A DNA stretch of 64,000 nucleotides from Xenorhabdus sp. IM139775 (lineage in GTDB: Bacteria > Pseudomonadota > Gammaproteobacteria > Enterobacterales > Enterobacteriaceae): NCBI RefSeq assembly GCF_028598745.1, contig NZ_JAQRFK010000011.1, positions 1-64,000 of the forward strand, written 5' to 3'. The position numbers were made by a program, and so were the translations under genes. A model generated the notes under the pieces. It was not told the origin of the DNA and did no database searches. It saw nothing but the letters and a program-made list of their open reading frames with translations. The stretch's first letter is position 1; the number at the start of each line of letters is the position of its first letter. Below are positions 39,518 through 49,528 of this stretch, in pieces.

Positions 39518-39987
39518 TAAGCTTCCTGTTCAGCCTCATTAGGCTGGGGTTCAGCCTGCTGTTGCAGATAGTTCATGAACAGGGCATCAAAGTTAACTGG
39601 CGCCAGGTTCAATTGTGGGAAAGTACCACGACCGACCAGGCTGGTGATGCACTCACGGGCATACGGGAACAGAATGTTCGGGCAATATGCGCCTAAGCAG
39701 TGCGCCAACTGGGTTCCTTCGATGCCATCGATAGAGAAAATACCCCCCTGCTGAACTTCACACAGAAACGCCGTTTCTTCTCCCAGTGTCGCCGTGACGG
39801 TCACACGCAGGACAACTTCATAAACGCCCTGAGCCAATTCACTGGAAGCCGTGTCCAGATCCAATTTGACCTCCGGCTGCCAGTCCTGCTGGAAAACCTG
39901 CGGCGCTTTTGGTGCTTCGAAAGAAACATCTTTCGTGTAAATACGCTGGATCTGGAAAGCCATTTCTGGGTTGTTTTGTTCTGACAT
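39517..39987 (-). CDS. secB: protein-export chaperone SecB
   Basis: Cytosolic tetrameric chaperone that keeps preproteins unfolded and hands them to SecA. 156 residues: [20 protein letters not shown], then [20 protein letters not shown] and [20 protein letters not shown], with an acidic Glu/Gln-rich tail that binds SecA. Normally grxC lies immediately upstream; here only 76 bp separate it from yibN, so grxC is absent. Confidence 0.97.
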   Translation of the reverse strand: MSEQNNPEMAFQIQRIYTKDVSFEAPKAPQVFQQDWQPEVKLDLDTASSELAQGVYEVVLRVTVTATLGEETAFLCEVQQGGIFSIDGIEGTQLAHCLGAYCPNILFPYARECITSLVGRGTFPQLNLAPVNFDALFMNYLQQQAEPQPNEAEQEA

Positions 39988-40063
39988 AATGATGTTTACC
40001 TTTTTCAGATGTCCTTATTAAACTTTTCAATCATGCAAGCATACTTGCTTGCACCTCAGTTCG

Positions 40064-40501
40064 TTATTTCTTGCCGTGAGCCAATGGCAGATTTTCACCC
40101 GACCAGCCGGCAACCCCTTCTTTCAGGGAGTAGACCTGCTCAAAGCCAAAACGCACCAGATTTTCCGCCGGTGTTTTGGATTCCAGCCCATTGGCTGAAA
40201 CGACGATGACAGGCTGTTTTTTATGTTTCTCCAACTCACCTAAGTTATTGTCTTTAATCTCAGATGGCGTCAGGTTAACGGAACCAATAATATGCCCTTT
40301 GCGGAAATCGTCACGGGAGCGTAAGTCCACAACGACAGCATTTTCCTTGTTAATAAAATGGATGGCCTGAGCACGGGTGATCTCTTTACTCTTGGAGAAC
40401 ACGCTTTTTACCGTCATCACGATGACAGCCACCAGCAGTGCAATCCAGGCAAGGCTCAGGATCGTGTTCCGGCTAATAAATTGCATGATTTCTTGCAGCA
40501 T
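40064..40501 (-). CDS. yibN: membrane-anchored rhodanese-domain protein YibN
   Basis: One membrane helix (about residues 12-32, [18 protein letters not shown]) followed by a cytoplasmic rhodanese domain: [20 protein letters not shown] and [13 protein letters not shown]. The active-site loop reads [12 protein letters not shown] where E. coli has a Cys (GMQCQEP); the protein contains no Cys at all, so sulfur transfer by a rhodanese mechanism is not possible and the domain is probably structural or binding. ATG 40501 aligns with E. coli; a TTG 12 nt earlier is less likely. Neighbours secB and envC region as in E. coli, minus grxC and gpmI. Confidence 0.9.
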   Translation of the reverse strand: MLQEIMQFISRNTILSLAWIALLVAVIVMTVKSVFSKSKEITRAQAIHFINKENAVVVDLRSRDDFRKGHIIGSVNLTPSEIKDNNLGELEKHKKQPVIVVSANGLESKTPAENLVRFGFEQVYSLKEGVAGWSGENLPLAHGKK

Positions 40502-40918
40502 GGAGGGCAACAACTCCCGTTGGTTAATAACAAATATCTAAGGTGGAGAGTATACCTGTGTGTTGCCTCAATTACAGCCAATTAGCACCCATCCGGGCAT
40601 ATTTGTGCCATTTTTGCGGAGAGTTTCGAGAAAAATTTTAAAATCCCCCACGAACAACTTGATTGTAATGCATCAGTGAAATATTTCATGTAATAGTGAT
40701 TTCCTGCTGCCCTATCGAGCGCGGATATCGATCAAGTGATTGATCCGGTTTTGGCTAATCCCGTTTTAATATTGGGGAACAGGGGGGCATTTTGAGGTTG
40801 TCACCACACTCTACTCTAGATTATATTTTTATATAATTGTTCATATTTGAGCTATTAATCCTATTTATAGCCTTTAATGGGTCTTATAAGGTCTATTATT
40901 TTATAATTTGGAGGGGTA
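40502..40918. other. yibN-hipB intergenic region
   Basis: About 417 bp without a supported gene. It becomes AT-rich from about 40800. The perfect inverted repeat attatat-tttt-atataat at 40820-40837 and several TAT/ATA-rich stretches before hipB could be operators for HipB, but no canonical HipB box (TATCC-N8-GGATA) is visible. GGAGGGG at 40910 is the hipB ribosome binding site. gpmI, found at this place in E. coli, is missing. Confidence 0.5.
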
Positions 40919-41215
40919 ATGTCTTTTATTCATTTGCTTTATTCACCATCTGAATTAGCTGCTAATATTGGTCAAAATGCCAAAAATCTTAGATTATCGA
41001 AGAATTTATCCAGAAAAACTTTAGCCGAAAAGTCAGGAGTTTCTGAGTCCACGATCAAAAGATTTGAAACTAAAGGAACTATCACTTTAGAGGCAATGAT
41101 CCTTTTAGCTACTCATTTAGATGCGTTAGATCCCATATCCAATCTTTTTAAGACTGAATACCTAAGTACATATGAAGAATTAAACAACGCCAAACGTCAG
41201 AGGGGTACAAGATGA
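40919..41215 (+). CDS. HipB-like antitoxin (XRE-family regulator)
   Basis: 98-residue protein with a helix-turn-helix of the Cro/CI type: NIGQNAKNLRLSKNLSRKTL then AEKSGVSESTIKRFETKG at about residues 20-55. It precedes and overlaps a HipA-family kinase by 4 nt (ATGA), the classical hipBA arrangement in which HipB neutralises HipA and represses the operon. Base composition is more AT-rich than the neighbouring backbone genes, consistent with acquisition. Confidence 0.85.
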   Translation: MSFIHLLYSPSELAANIGQNAKNLRLSKNLSRKTLAEKSGVSESTIKRFETKGTITLEAMILLATHLDALDPISNLFKTEYLSTYEELNNAKRQRGTR

Positions 41216-42471
41216 ACAAATTTAAACATATAGAGCATCTTGATGTTTTGTGCAATGGTATAAAAGTCGGCATGCTTACCAAGATTCAAGGTAAAGGGAT
41301 TTATTTCACTTATGATAATAATTGGTTAGCTTCAGGGTTTAATTCATCACCTCTGACTATGGCTTTTAATGGAAAGCCTCAATTAGCCAAAGATCCCCGA
41401 CTTTTTGAGGGATTACACGGGCCTTTTGCAGATTCATTACCTGATGGTTGGGGAATGTTGCTGATGGATAGGTTTTTTGACAGCAAATTTGGCAATGGGG
41501 CGTGTCAAACTATGACTGCATTGGACCGCCTAGCATATATAGGTGATCGTGGTATGGGAGCCCTTGAATATCATCCTGAAACTGAAAAAAAAGAGGTTAT
41601 GGAGTATATTGATTTTTCAGAATTATTTGAAGAGTCGATAAAAGTTCAGCAAGGTGAGACTTCGAATGTTTTATCTAAATTACGTTTAGCGGGAGGCTCA
41701 CCTGGCGGAGCTAGACCAAAAGCCGTGGTTGCATTGTCACCTGATAAGCGCCATATAACCACGGCTTTTGGCTCGATACCTGAAGGCTATGAACATTGGA
41801 TTGTAAAATTTAGGTCTTTGAATGAAGCTGTTGAAACAGGAGCTATAGAATTTGCATATTCTGAAATGGCCAGAACTGCTGGTGTTCATATGGCAGAGTC
41901 TGCCTTGCTTCATGTTGATATGCCTGATGGAACAGAAGAATACTTTTTTGCTACCAAGAGATTTGATAGACAGCAGAATAAAAAAATTCACATGATAACT
42001 GTTTCTGCACTTATGTATGCTAACTTCAGATTCCCATCGATGAACTATCCGACCTTATTAAAACTAACTAACGTATTAACAAAAAATGCAAAAGAAGTGG
42101 AGAATGTGGCTAGGTTAATGATTTTTAATGCGTTATCACATAATTATGATGATCACACAAAAAACTTTGCATTTCTTCATAATGAAGAAAAAGAATGGGT
42201 ATTATCACCAGCTTATGATTTAACTTTTTCAAACGCATTAGGGGAACATACAACAGGATTTGGCGGTAATAATACAGGAAGAGCAACAAGAAAACGTATT
42301 AGAGAAATTTGTTCTGAATATAAATATCTCAAAGCAGATGATTATATAGACCAAACGCTAGAGTCGTTATCCAATTGGGAAAATGAATTTAAAAGATTAA
42401 AAATCCCTTATGATGCAGGTAAAGGGATTTTCAACACCCTTGAGCGGGATCATGATTTTTTTGAAAAATGA
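41212..42471 (+). CDS. HipA-family serine/threonine kinase toxin
   Basis: 419 residues, full length for the family. N-terminal subdomain PLTMAFNGKPQ and FEGLHGPFADSLPDGWGMLL, the flexible Gly-rich loop GGSPGGARPKAVVAL near residue 165 (Ser in this loop is the autophosphorylation position in HipA), and catalytic loop HNYDDHTKNFAFLH with catalytic Asp near 313-314, followed by the metal-binding YDLTFS. All kinase motifs look intact, so an active toxin is plausible. In E. coli HipA phosphorylates GltX and promotes persistence; the target here is not known. Coupled to the HipB-like gene. Confidence 0.88.
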   Translation: MNKFKHIEHLDVLCNGIKVGMLTKIQGKGIYFTYDNNWLASGFNSSPLTMAFNGKPQLAKDPRLFEGLHGPFADSLPDGWGMLLMDRFFDSKFGNGACQTMTALDRLAYIGDRGMGALEYHPETEKKEVMEYIDFSELFEESIKVQQGETSNVLSKLRLAGGSPGGARPKAVVALSPDKRHITTAFGSIPEGYEHWIVKFRSLNEAVETGAIEFAYSEMARTAGVHMAESALLHVDMPDGTEEYFFATKRFDRQQNKKIHMITVSALMYANFRFPSMNYPTLLKLTNVLTKNAKEVENVARLMIFNALSHNYDDHTKNFAFLHNEEKEWVLSPAYDLTFSNALGEHTTGFGGNNTGRATRKRIREICSEYKYLKADDYIDQTLESLSNWENEFKRLKIPYDAGKGIFNTLERDHDFFEK

Positions 42472-42472
42472 A

Positions 42473-42661
42473 GGGCTAATTACGGGCAAAGCACATTTAC
42501 ATGATGATGCAATGGTGCAGCTTCTCCGTGAAGATCCAGAGTTTGCACAGCCTTATCTACATCAGGTGTTTGTTGATATGGATGAAGAAGGCGGACAGGA
42601 AGCATTTCTTATGGCATTGCGCCATGTTGCAGAAGCGAGCGGTTACGGCGGATTTTTCTAA
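42473..42661 (+). pseudogene. fragment of an addiction-module antidote (HigA-like) gene
   Basis: In frame after hipA the DNA reads DDAMVQLLREDPEFAQPYLH and EEGGQEAFLMALRHVAEASG, which is the N-terminal half of the 'addiction module antidote' family whose members continue GGFSKLAE and a helix-turn-helix. The continuation GGFSKLTKI is present in the +1 frame at about 42642-42670, then homology is lost. There is no start codon in a suitable place, so it is truncated and frameshifted. It sits between hipA and envC. Confidence 0.6.
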
Positions 42662-42766
42662 ATTAACTAAAATTTATATTAATGATAAAAAACAGGCTGT
42701 TCTCTGGTCAGGGACAATTCCTCATGGAATAATCAGGCGCAATATCGCAGCAGGGTACTGAATAAG

Positions 42767-44080
42767 ATGGCTGAAAATAAGGATTTAAAGAGCCGTAACC
42801 ATCGGCAGAAACAATATAAGAAGCAAAATAAAATCAGAGTGTTACATCTCTTTGCTTTGTTGTTCATCTTTTTCAGCCTCAATGCAAATACTGTCGCCAA
42901 TCAGATTTCAGACAATAAAAATCAGCTTAAAGATCTTCAGCAAGATATTGCTGAGAAAGAAAAAAGTGTCAAACAGCAACAAAAACAACGTACTGATCTG
43001 GTTAATCAATTAAAAGAACAAGAAAGTACTATCTCAGAAGTGGGACGTTCCCTGCACACGACACAAACTCGTCTGAATAAACTCGTCAACGAAGTCTCAT
43101 CACTGAATGCCAATATCAAACACCTGCAAACCCAACAAAAGGAACAACGTCAATTACTAGCCAACCAATTGAATGCAGCGTTCCGGCAAGGAAACCACCA
43201 AGGTTTAGAATTATTGCTCAACGGGCAGGAAAATCAACGCAAAGAACGTATTCTCGCCTATTACAGTTACTTGAATCAGGCACGTCAGGAAACTATCACC
43301 AACCTGCAAAAAACAACCGAAGAACTTGACCAGCAAAAAAAACTACAACTGGAAAAACAGAGCGAACAGAAAACGATCCTGAGCAGCCAAAAACAGCAAA
43401 AACAAAAGATGGAAGTTGCCCGTACCGCGCGGAAAAAAACATTAACGACAATCGAATCTTCCTTGAAAAAAGATCAACAAAGCCTCACAGAGCTTCGGCA
43501 AAATGAAGCCCGGTTGAGGAATAAGATTGAAAAAGCGGAACGGGAAGCCAAGGCGCGCGCTGAACGGGAAGCACGCGAAGCGGCTCGCGTCCGTGCCCAA
43601 GTTGCCGCGAAACAGAAACAAGCACAACGAAAAGGTGCCAGCTACAAACCCACGGAAGAAGAACGTGCGCTCATGGCCCGGACGGGTGGCCTTGGGCGCC
43701 CTGCCGGGCAAGCGATATGGCCGGTACGCGGTCGTGTCATCCATAACTTTGGCGAGGCGATACAAGGTGAACTTCGCTGGAAAGGGGTGGTTATCTCAGC
43801 AGCGGAAGGGACAGAAGTCAGGGCAATCTCAGATGGACGAGTATTGCTGGCAGACTGGCTGCAAGGCTATGGTTTGGTGGTCGTGGTCGAACACGGTAAA
43901 GGCGATATGAGCATTTACGGTTACAATCAGAGCACATTGGTCAGTGTCGGGCAACAAGTTCGGGCAGGTCAGCCAATCGCGCTGGTTGGCAGCAGCGGTG
44001 GGCAACAACAGCCTTCACTGTACTTTGAAATCCGCCGTCAAGGTCGGGCGGTTAACCCATTACCGTGGTTAGGAAAGTAA
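42767..44080 (+). CDS. envC: murein hydrolase activator EnvC
   Basis: Periplasmic activator of the amidases AmiA and AmiB at the septum, controlled by FtsEX. 437 residues. Basic N-terminus, then a hydrophobic signal (VLHLFALLFIFFSLNANTVA), a long coiled coil (about 45-290, Gln/Lys/Glu-rich), and a C-terminal LytM domain from about 320 (GVVISAAEGTEVRAISDGRV). The metal-binding residues are replaced (YGYNQS, PSLYFEIRRQG), so the domain is catalytically inactive as in all EnvC. The signal is preceded by an unusually long basic leader of about 25 residues. yibQ starts 1 bp after. Confidence 0.95.
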   Translation: MAENKDLKSRNHRQKQYKKQNKIRVLHLFALLFIFFSLNANTVANQISDNKNQLKDLQQDIAEKEKSVKQQQKQRTDLVNQLKEQESTISEVGRSLHTTQTRLNKLVNEVSSLNANIKHLQTQQKEQRQLLANQLNAAFRQGNHQGLELLLNGQENQRKERILAYYSYLNQARQETITNLQKTTEELDQQKKLQLEKQSEQKTILSSQKQQKQKMEVARTARKKTLTTIESSLKKDQQSLTELRQNEARLRNKIEKAEREAKARAEREAREAARVRAQVAAKQKQAQRKGASYKPTEEERALMARTGGLGRPAGQAIWPVRGRVIHNFGEAIQGELRWKGVVISAAEGTEVRAISDGRVLLADWLQGYGLVVVVEHGKGDMSIYGYNQSTLVSVGQQVRAGQPIALVGSSGGQQQPSLYFEIRRQGRAVNPLPWLGK

Positions 44081-44081
44081 G

Positions 44082-45053
44082 ATGGCGAAGATGCAGTATC
44101 TGTTATCAAAGCGGGTTAATTCATTCACACTGGTATTTTGGGTACTGTTATCCTTCACATTATTGTTGCTTGCTTTTAATACGCAAGCGGCGCGTTTAGC
44201 CATCGTCATTGATGATGTTGGCTATCGTGTTAATGAAGACAATAAGCTATTACAACTGCCGGTTGCGGTTTCGATCGCCATCCTGCCCAATTCTCCGTAT
44301 GGCAAAAAAGTAGCGGAAAAGGCTCATCTGCAAGGGCGGGAAATTTTAATCCACCTGCCAATGGCACCATTAAGCCAGCAACCGCTGGAGAAAGATACCC
44401 TCCATCCTGCCATGAGCAGGGAAGAAATTGCCCGTATTATGCAAGATGCGATACAGAAAGTGCCTTATGCTGTTGGGATGAATAATCACATGGGCAGCGC
44501 CATGACCTCTAATCTCAGGAGCATGGAAAAGGTCATGCAGGTGCTATCCCAAAGCCGTCTCTATTTTCTGGACAGTGTGACAATTGGTAATACACAAGTC
44601 ACCAAAGCCGCAATGGGAACGTCTGTTCCGGTACTGCGGCGAAATGTTTTTTTAGATAATATTCAAACCGAAGCCGAAACACGGCATCAACTTAACCGTG
44701 CGATCGCCCTCGCCCGCAAGCAAGGTTCTGCCGTTGCCATTGGACACCCGCATCCCACCACGATGCGTGCCCTGCGGCAAGCACTTGCGGTATTACCCCA
44801 TGATATTGAACTGGTCACCCCCGGTATGTTGTTGAACGATGATCAAACTGCGCGCAACGGCATAAGGCCCCATAAAGAAGCAAAACCGGTGCCGGAAACT
44901 CAATGGGAATCGCTCAAGAGGGTAAAAAAGATATTATCTGATAATGCGCTCTTTCATACTTTAAACCGATATATGCAGAAACTTTGGGGTAATCAAACAG
45001 GTGCCCAAACCCCCAAGGCACCTGTGATAACATTTAATCCCAATTTAAGATAA
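44082..45053 (+). CDS. yibQ: divergent polysaccharide deacetylase family protein YibQ
   Basis: Exported protein of the divergent polysaccharide deacetylase fold, function unproven. Signal peptide [20 protein letters not shown] with cleavage after AA; the domain begins [20 protein letters not shown] and has [38 protein letters not shown] and [10 protein letters not shown] blocks typical of YibQ. 323 residues. In an operon with envC, an arrangement conserved across enterics, which suggests a cell-wall role. Its 3' end overlaps the convergent tdh by 20 nt. Confidence 0.92.
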   Translation: MAKMQYLLSKRVNSFTLVFWVLLSFTLLLLAFNTQAARLAIVIDDVGYRVNEDNKLLQLPVAVSIAILPNSPYGKKVAEKAHLQGREILIHLPMAPLSQQPLEKDTLHPAMSREEIARIMQDAIQKVPYAVGMNNHMGSAMTSNLRSMEKVMQVLSQSRLYFLDSVTIGNTQVTKAAMGTSVPVLRRNVFLDNIQTEAETRHQLNRAIALARKQGSAVAIGHPHPTTMRALRQALAVLPHDIELVTPGMLLNDDQTARNGIRPHKEAKPVPETQWESLKRVKKILSDNALFHTLNRYMQKLWGNQTGAQTPKAPVITFNPNLR

Positions 45054-46059
45054 CTTTGCCAGATTGCCCTGATCGCATGATATCAAAGCCTTTCTGGTAA
45101 TCATCAATCGGCAACTGGTGTGTAATGATCGGGGACAAATTCAGGCCAGATTGGATTAAAGCCGCCATCTTGTACCACGTTTCGAACATCTCACGCCCAT
45201 AGATGCCCTTGATAAATAATCCCTTAAAGATGACCTGATTCCAATCTATCGCCATATCAGAGGGAGGAATGCCCAACAAAGCGATACGTCCGCCGTGATT
45301 CATCGTATCGAGCAAGGTACGGAAAGCCGGTGGTGCCCCTGACATCTCTAGACCGACATCAAAACCTTCCGTCATGCCCAGACCGGCCATCACATCCGTC
45401 AATTTTTCTTTGCTGACATTCACCGCGCGGGTCACGCCCATTTTACGAGCCAGTTCAAGGCGATATTCATTCACATCGGTAATCACGACATGCCGGGCAC
45501 CGACATGCTTACACACCGCTGCGGCCATAATCCCGATAGGGCCAGCGCCTGATACCAGTACATCTTCGCCCACCAAATCAAAAGAGAGCGCGGTATGTAC
45601 CGCATTGCCGAAGGGATCAAAAATCGCTGCCAGCTCATCGGGAATATTGTCGGGAATTTTAAATGCATTAAAGGCGGGAATAACCAGATATTCAGCAAAG
45701 GCACCTTCACGGTTCACACCAACGCCTGTGGTATTGCGGCATAAATGGGTGCGTCCACCACGGCAGTTACGACAGTGACCACAAGTGATATGGCCTTCGC
45801 CGGATACGCGATCACCCACCTTAAACCCTTTTACCTCCTGACCCATTGCAACGACTTCACCCACATATTCATGCCCGACGACCATCGGAACCGGGATCGT
45901 TTTTTGCGACCAATCATCCCAGTTATAGATGTGAACATCCGTCCCACAAATGGCTGTTTTACGGATTTTAATCATCACGTCGTTGTGCCCAAGTTCTGGC
46001 GCGGGCACATCAGTCATCCAGATACCTTCCTCTGGCTTTAATTTAGATAATGCTTTCAT
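45034..46059 (-). CDS. tdh: L-threonine 3-dehydrogenase
   Basis: Zinc-dependent medium-chain dehydrogenase that oxidises threonine to 2-amino-3-ketobutyrate. Catalytic zinc Cys in [25 protein letters not shown], structural zinc cysteines [15 protein letters not shown], and NAD motif [19 protein letters not shown]. 341 residues as in E. coli. Operon with kbl, 9 bp apart; Kbl uses its product. Confidence 0.97.
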   Translation of the reverse strand: MKALSKLKPEEGIWMTDVPAPELGHNDVMIKIRKTAICGTDVHIYNWDDWSQKTIPVPMVVGHEYVGEVVAMGQEVKGFKVGDRVSGEGHITCGHCRNCRGGRTHLCRNTTGVGVNREGAFAEYLVIPAFNAFKIPDNIPDELAAIFDPFGNAVHTALSFDLVGEDVLVSGAGPIGIMAAAVCKHVGARHVVITDVNEYRLELARKMGVTRAVNVSKEKLTDVMAGLGMTEGFDVGLEMSGAPPAFRTLLDTMNHGGRIALLGIPPSDMAIDWNQVIFKGLFIKGIYGREMFETWYKMAALIQSGLNLSPIITHQLPIDDYQKGFDIMRSGQSGKVILNWD

Positions 46060-46068
46060 AATGATACC

Positions 46069-47265
46069 TTAAGCAATGACATTCAATTGCTTGCCAATGC
46101 GTGTAAATGCAGCCACTACATGTTCAATCTGTTCTTCAGTATGGGCGGCAGAAATCTGGGTTCGGATACGCGCCTGACCTTTAGGCACAACCGGATAGAA
46201 GAACCCAATCACATAAATACCTTCTTTCAAGAGTTCTGCGGCGAATGCCTGTGCCAGTTTCGCATCTCCCAACATAACAGGGATAATGGCATGGTCAGCC
46301 CCTGCCAGCGTGAAACCTGCCTCCGTCATTTTCTCACGGAACAAATCCGCATTTTTCCAGAGACGCTCACGCAGATCATCGCCATTTTTCAGCATATCCA
46401 GCACCTTGATTGATGCCGCGACAATAGCGGGAGCCAACGAGTTGGAGAACAGATATGGGCGTGAACGCTGGCGCAACCACTCAACAACTTCTTTACGCGC
46501 CGCAGTATACCCCCCCGATGCCCCCCCCAGTGCCTTACCCAATGTACCGGTGATAATGTCAACACGCCCCATGACATCACAGTATTCATGGGTACCGCGA
46601 CCCTGTTGACCCACAAAACCCACCGCATGGGAATCATCCACCATGACCAGCGCACCAAATTCATCCGCCAAATCACAGATGGATTTCAGGTCAGCAATGA
46701 CACCATCCATTGAAAATACCCCGTCCGTTGCGATCAGGATATTTTGTGCCCCTTCCGCTTTTGCCTGTTCCAACTGTGCCCTTAATTCTTGCATATCGTT
46801 ATTGGCATAGCGGTAACGTTTCGCTTTGCATAAACGGATACCATCAATAATGGAGGCATGGTTCAGGGCATCAGAGATAATGGCATCTTCCGGCCCAAAC
46901 AGGGTTTCAAACAGTCCGCCGTTTGCATCAAAGCATGAGGAGTACAGAAGGGCATCTTCCATCCCCAAAAATTCAGCAATCTTATTCTCTAATTCTTTAT
47001 GGGCGTCTTGCGTACCACAGATAAAGCGAACGGATGCCATCCCAAAACCGTGGCTATCCATACCGGTTTTTGCTGCCGCAATCAGGTCAGGATGATTCGC
47101 CAAACCTAAATAGTTATTGGCACAAAAATTAATGACTTGGTTACCCTCAGCAACCGCAATATTGGCATTTTGGGCAGAAGTGATAATACGCTCATTTTTG
47201 AATAACCCTTCTGAACGGGTTTGCTCCAACTGCTCATTAATTTTCTGATAAAACGATGCTGACAT
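46069..47265 (-). CDS. kbl: 2-amino-3-ketobutyrate CoA ligase (glycine C-acetyltransferase)
   Basis: PLP enzyme that cleaves 2-amino-3-ketobutyrate with CoA to glycine and acetyl-CoA. ATG 47265 has an AGGAGA ribosome binding site and yields [20 protein letters not shown]; the open frame extends 24 codons further up without homology. PLP lysine in [14 protein letters not shown], and [10 protein letters not shown] and [15 protein letters not shown] motifs are intact. 398 residues. Divergent from hldD. Confidence 0.96.
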   Translation of the reverse strand: MSASFYQKINEQLEQTRSEGLFKNERIITSAQNANIAVAEGNQVINFCANNYLGLANHPDLIAAAKTGMDSHGFGMASVRFICGTQDAHKELENKIAEFLGMEDALLYSSCFDANGGLFETLFGPEDAIISDALNHASIIDGIRLCKAKRYRYANNDMQELRAQLEQAKAEGAQNILIATDGVFSMDGVIADLKSICDLADEFGALVMVDDSHAVGFVGQQGRGTHEYCDVMGRVDIITGTLGKALGGASGGYTAARKEVVEWLRQRSRPYLFSNSLAPAIVAASIKVLDMLKNGDDLRERLWKNADLFREKMTEAGFTLAGADHAIIPVMLGDAKLAQAFAAELLKEGIYVIGFFYPVVPKGQARIRTQISAAHTEEQIEHVVAAFTRIGKQLNVIA

Positions 47266-47470
47266 TTTTCTCTCCTGATTCCCTAAATAAGTGAAAGGCG
47301 CCTGTATTTTACTGATAGATTCGGCCAGTGACGACACAACCAGAAAGAGAATAGCAACTTTGTAAAGCGGATCACGCCTTAGCGCCTGACATGCTGCAAG
47401 ATTTCAGGATATTCCGCTGTTTAAGCTGCTGTCGTCAGTAGGGTTAAGTGCTATTATACGCAGCAAACAT

Positions 47471-47496
47471 CTACCCAATAGATGAAATCTGGGTAG
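47471..47496. promoter_or_regulatory. leader hairpin upstream of hldD
   Basis: Seven-bp perfect arms ctaccca / tgggtag with a 12-nt loop, 32 bp before the hldD start. It is in the probable 5' leader; no regulator is inferred. Confidence 0.35.
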
Positions 47497-47527
47497 CAAG
47501 TGAACTGACTATTTAGAGGTGAGCCAA

Positions 47528-48466
47528 ATGATTATTGTCACTGGTGGCGCAGGGTTTATTGGCAGCAACATTGTCAAGGCACTGAATGACGAAGGCTATA
47601 AGGATATTCTGGTTGTTGATAACCTGAAAGACGGCACAAAGTTTGTCAATTTGGTTGATTTGGATATCACCGATTACATGGATAAGGAAGATTTCGTCGC
47701 CAGCATTGTTGCGGGTGATGAATTAGGTGACATTGATGCCATTTTCCATGAAGGTGCTTGCTCATCCACCACAGAATGGGATGGTAAGTATATGATGGAC
47801 AACAATTATCAGTACTCCAAAGATATCCTGCATTATTGCATTGAGCGTCAAATCCCGTTCCTGTATGCCTCTTCTGCTGCAACTTATGGTGGCCGCAGTG
47901 ACAATTTCATTGAAGAGCGTCAGTATGAAAAGCCGCTCAATGTTTATGGCTACTCTAAGTTCCTGTTTGACCAGTATGTGCGTGATATTCTGCCTCACGC
48001 GGATTCTCAAGTTTGTGGCTTCCGTTATTTCAATGTTTACGGGCCGCGCGAAGGGCATAAAGGCAGTATGGCCAGCGTTGCCTATCATTTAAACGACCAG
48101 ATTCATCAGGGACAAAATCCGAAATTATTTGCCGGCAGCGAAAATTTCTGCCGCGATTTTATCTATGTCGGTGATGTTGCCGCAGTTAATCTGTGGTTCT
48201 GGAAAAATGGCGTTTCCGGCATTTTTAACTGCGGAACAGGCCGCGCTGAATCTTTTCAGGTGGTGGCAGATGCAGTAACTGGATTCCATCAAGAAAAATC
48301 CCCCGCTGTGGAATACATCGATTTTCCGGAAAAATTAAAAGGCCGTTATCAGAGTTTCACGCAAGCCGACCTGACAAAACTTCGCGCTGCGGGTTATAAA
48401 GAACCGTTCAAGACGGTCGCCGAAGGTGTCGCTGAATATATGCAATGGCTCAATCAGGATAATTAA
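47528..48466 (+). CDS. hldD: ADP-L-glycero-D-manno-heptose 6-epimerase
   Basis: Last step of ADP-heptose synthesis for the LPS inner core. ATG 47528 gives [19 protein letters not shown] as in E. coli RfaD, with GAGGTGA upstream; a GTG 9 nt earlier overlaps that site. NAD motif GGAGFIG, catalytic YGYSK, and [20 protein letters not shown] are conserved. 312 residues. First gene of the hldD-waaF-waaC operon, 9 bp before waaF. Confidence 0.96.
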   Translation: MIIVTGGAGFIGSNIVKALNDEGYKDILVVDNLKDGTKFVNLVDLDITDYMDKEDFVASIVAGDELGDIDAIFHEGACSSTTEWDGKYMMDNNYQYSKDILHYCIERQIPFLYASSAATYGGRSDNFIEERQYEKPLNVYGYSKFLFDQYVRDILPHADSQVCGFRYFNVYGPREGHKGSMASVAYHLNDQIHQGQNPKLFAGSENFCRDFIYVGDVAAVNLWFWKNGVSGIFNCGTGRAESFQVVADAVTGFHQEKSPAVEYIDFPEKLKGRYQSFTQADLTKLRAAGYKEPFKTVAEGVAEYMQWLNQDN

Positions 48467-48475
48467 TCGACCTCT

Positions 48476-49528
48476 ATGAAGATATTGGTGATCGGCCCAT
48501 CATGGGTGGGCGACATGATGATGTCACAAAGCCTCTACCGTACTTTGAAGGCTTTGTACCCCGATGCAGAAATTGATGTAATGGCACCGGCATGGTGCCG
48601 CCCATTATTGGCAAAAATGCCGGAAGTAAATCAGGCAATAGCGATGCCGCTGGGTCATGGCGCGCTTGCTTTGGGTGAGCGCCGACGCCTCGGTCTCGCA
48701 TTACGGGAAAATAGATACGATCGTGCCTATGTCTTGCCTAACTCATTCAAATCTGCGCTGGTGCCTTTCTTCGCCAATATCCCGCTGCGTACAGGCTGGC
48801 GCGGCGAAATGCGTTACGGGTTACTGAATGATCTCCGGGTCCTGAATAAGCGTGCTTTTCCACTGATGGTTCAACGCTATGCCGCTCTCGCCTATGAAGG
48901 GAAAAACCTGCGTAACGCTGATGAACTTCCACAACCTTTGTTATGGCCGCGACTGAGTGTCGGTGACGAAGATATTGCGGAATCAACCTCAGCCTTTAAT
49001 ATTGCTGATCACCGCCCGATTATTGGCTTCTGCCCCGGTGCCGAATTCGGCCCGGCCAAACGCTGGCCACATTATCACTATGCCGCCCTCGCCGAGCAGT
49101 TAATCAGCCAAAAAGGTTATCAGGTTTTGCTGTTTGGCTCTGCCAAAGATAGTCAGGCGGGTGAAGATATTCGTGCCCTTTTAAGCGATGATGCCCGCGA
49201 AGATTGCCTTAATTTGGCCGGGAAAACGTCACTTGAGCAAGCCGTCAATCTCATTGCGGCCTGTGATGCTGTCGTCACCAACGATTCAGGTTTGATGCAT
49301 GTGGCCGCCGCCTTAAACCGTCCTTTAGTGGCATTATATGGCCCCAGTAGCCCGGATTTTACGCCTCCTCTCTCAGATAAAGCTGAAGTGATCCGCCTGA
49401 TCACCGGCTATCATAAAGTCCGAAAAGGTGACAGTGACGGTGGTTATCACCAAAGCCTGATTGATATTCAACCTGCAAGGGTTTTAGCTTCATTAGAGAA
49501 ACTGCTACAGGCGGAGAACCAAAATTAA
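48476..49528 (+). CDS. waaF: ADP-heptose:LPS heptosyltransferase II
   Basis: GT-B fold family 9 transferase that adds the second heptose of the inner core. MKILVIGPSWVGDMMMSQSL is the WaaF signature; the C-domain has GFCPGAEFGPAKRWP and TNDSGLMHVAAALNRPLVAL for ADP-heptose binding. 350 residues. Shares the A of its stop with the waaC start (49528). Confidence 0.96.
   Translation: MKILVIGPSWVGDMMMSQSLYRTLKALYPDAEIDVMAPAWCRPLLAKMPEVNQAIAMPLGHGALALGERRRLGLALRENRYDRAYVLPNSFKSALVPFFANIPLRTGWRGEMRYGLLNDLRVLNKRAFPLMVQRYAALAYEGKNLRNADELPQPLLWPRLSVGDEDIAESTSAFNIADHRPIIGFCPGAEFGPAKRWPHYHYAALAEQLISQKGYQVLLFGSAKDSQAGEDIRALLSDDAREDCLNLAGKTSLEQAVNLIAACDAVVTNDSGLMHVAAALNRPLVALYGPSSPDFTPPLSDKAEVIRLITGYHKVRKGDSDGGYHQSLIDIQPARVLASLEKLLQAENQN

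Noticed and set aside
42501..42761. 86-codon frame between hipA and envC
   Set aside because: Mostly the wrong frame of the antitoxin fragment; only its GGFSKLT-like part is meaningful and is described there.
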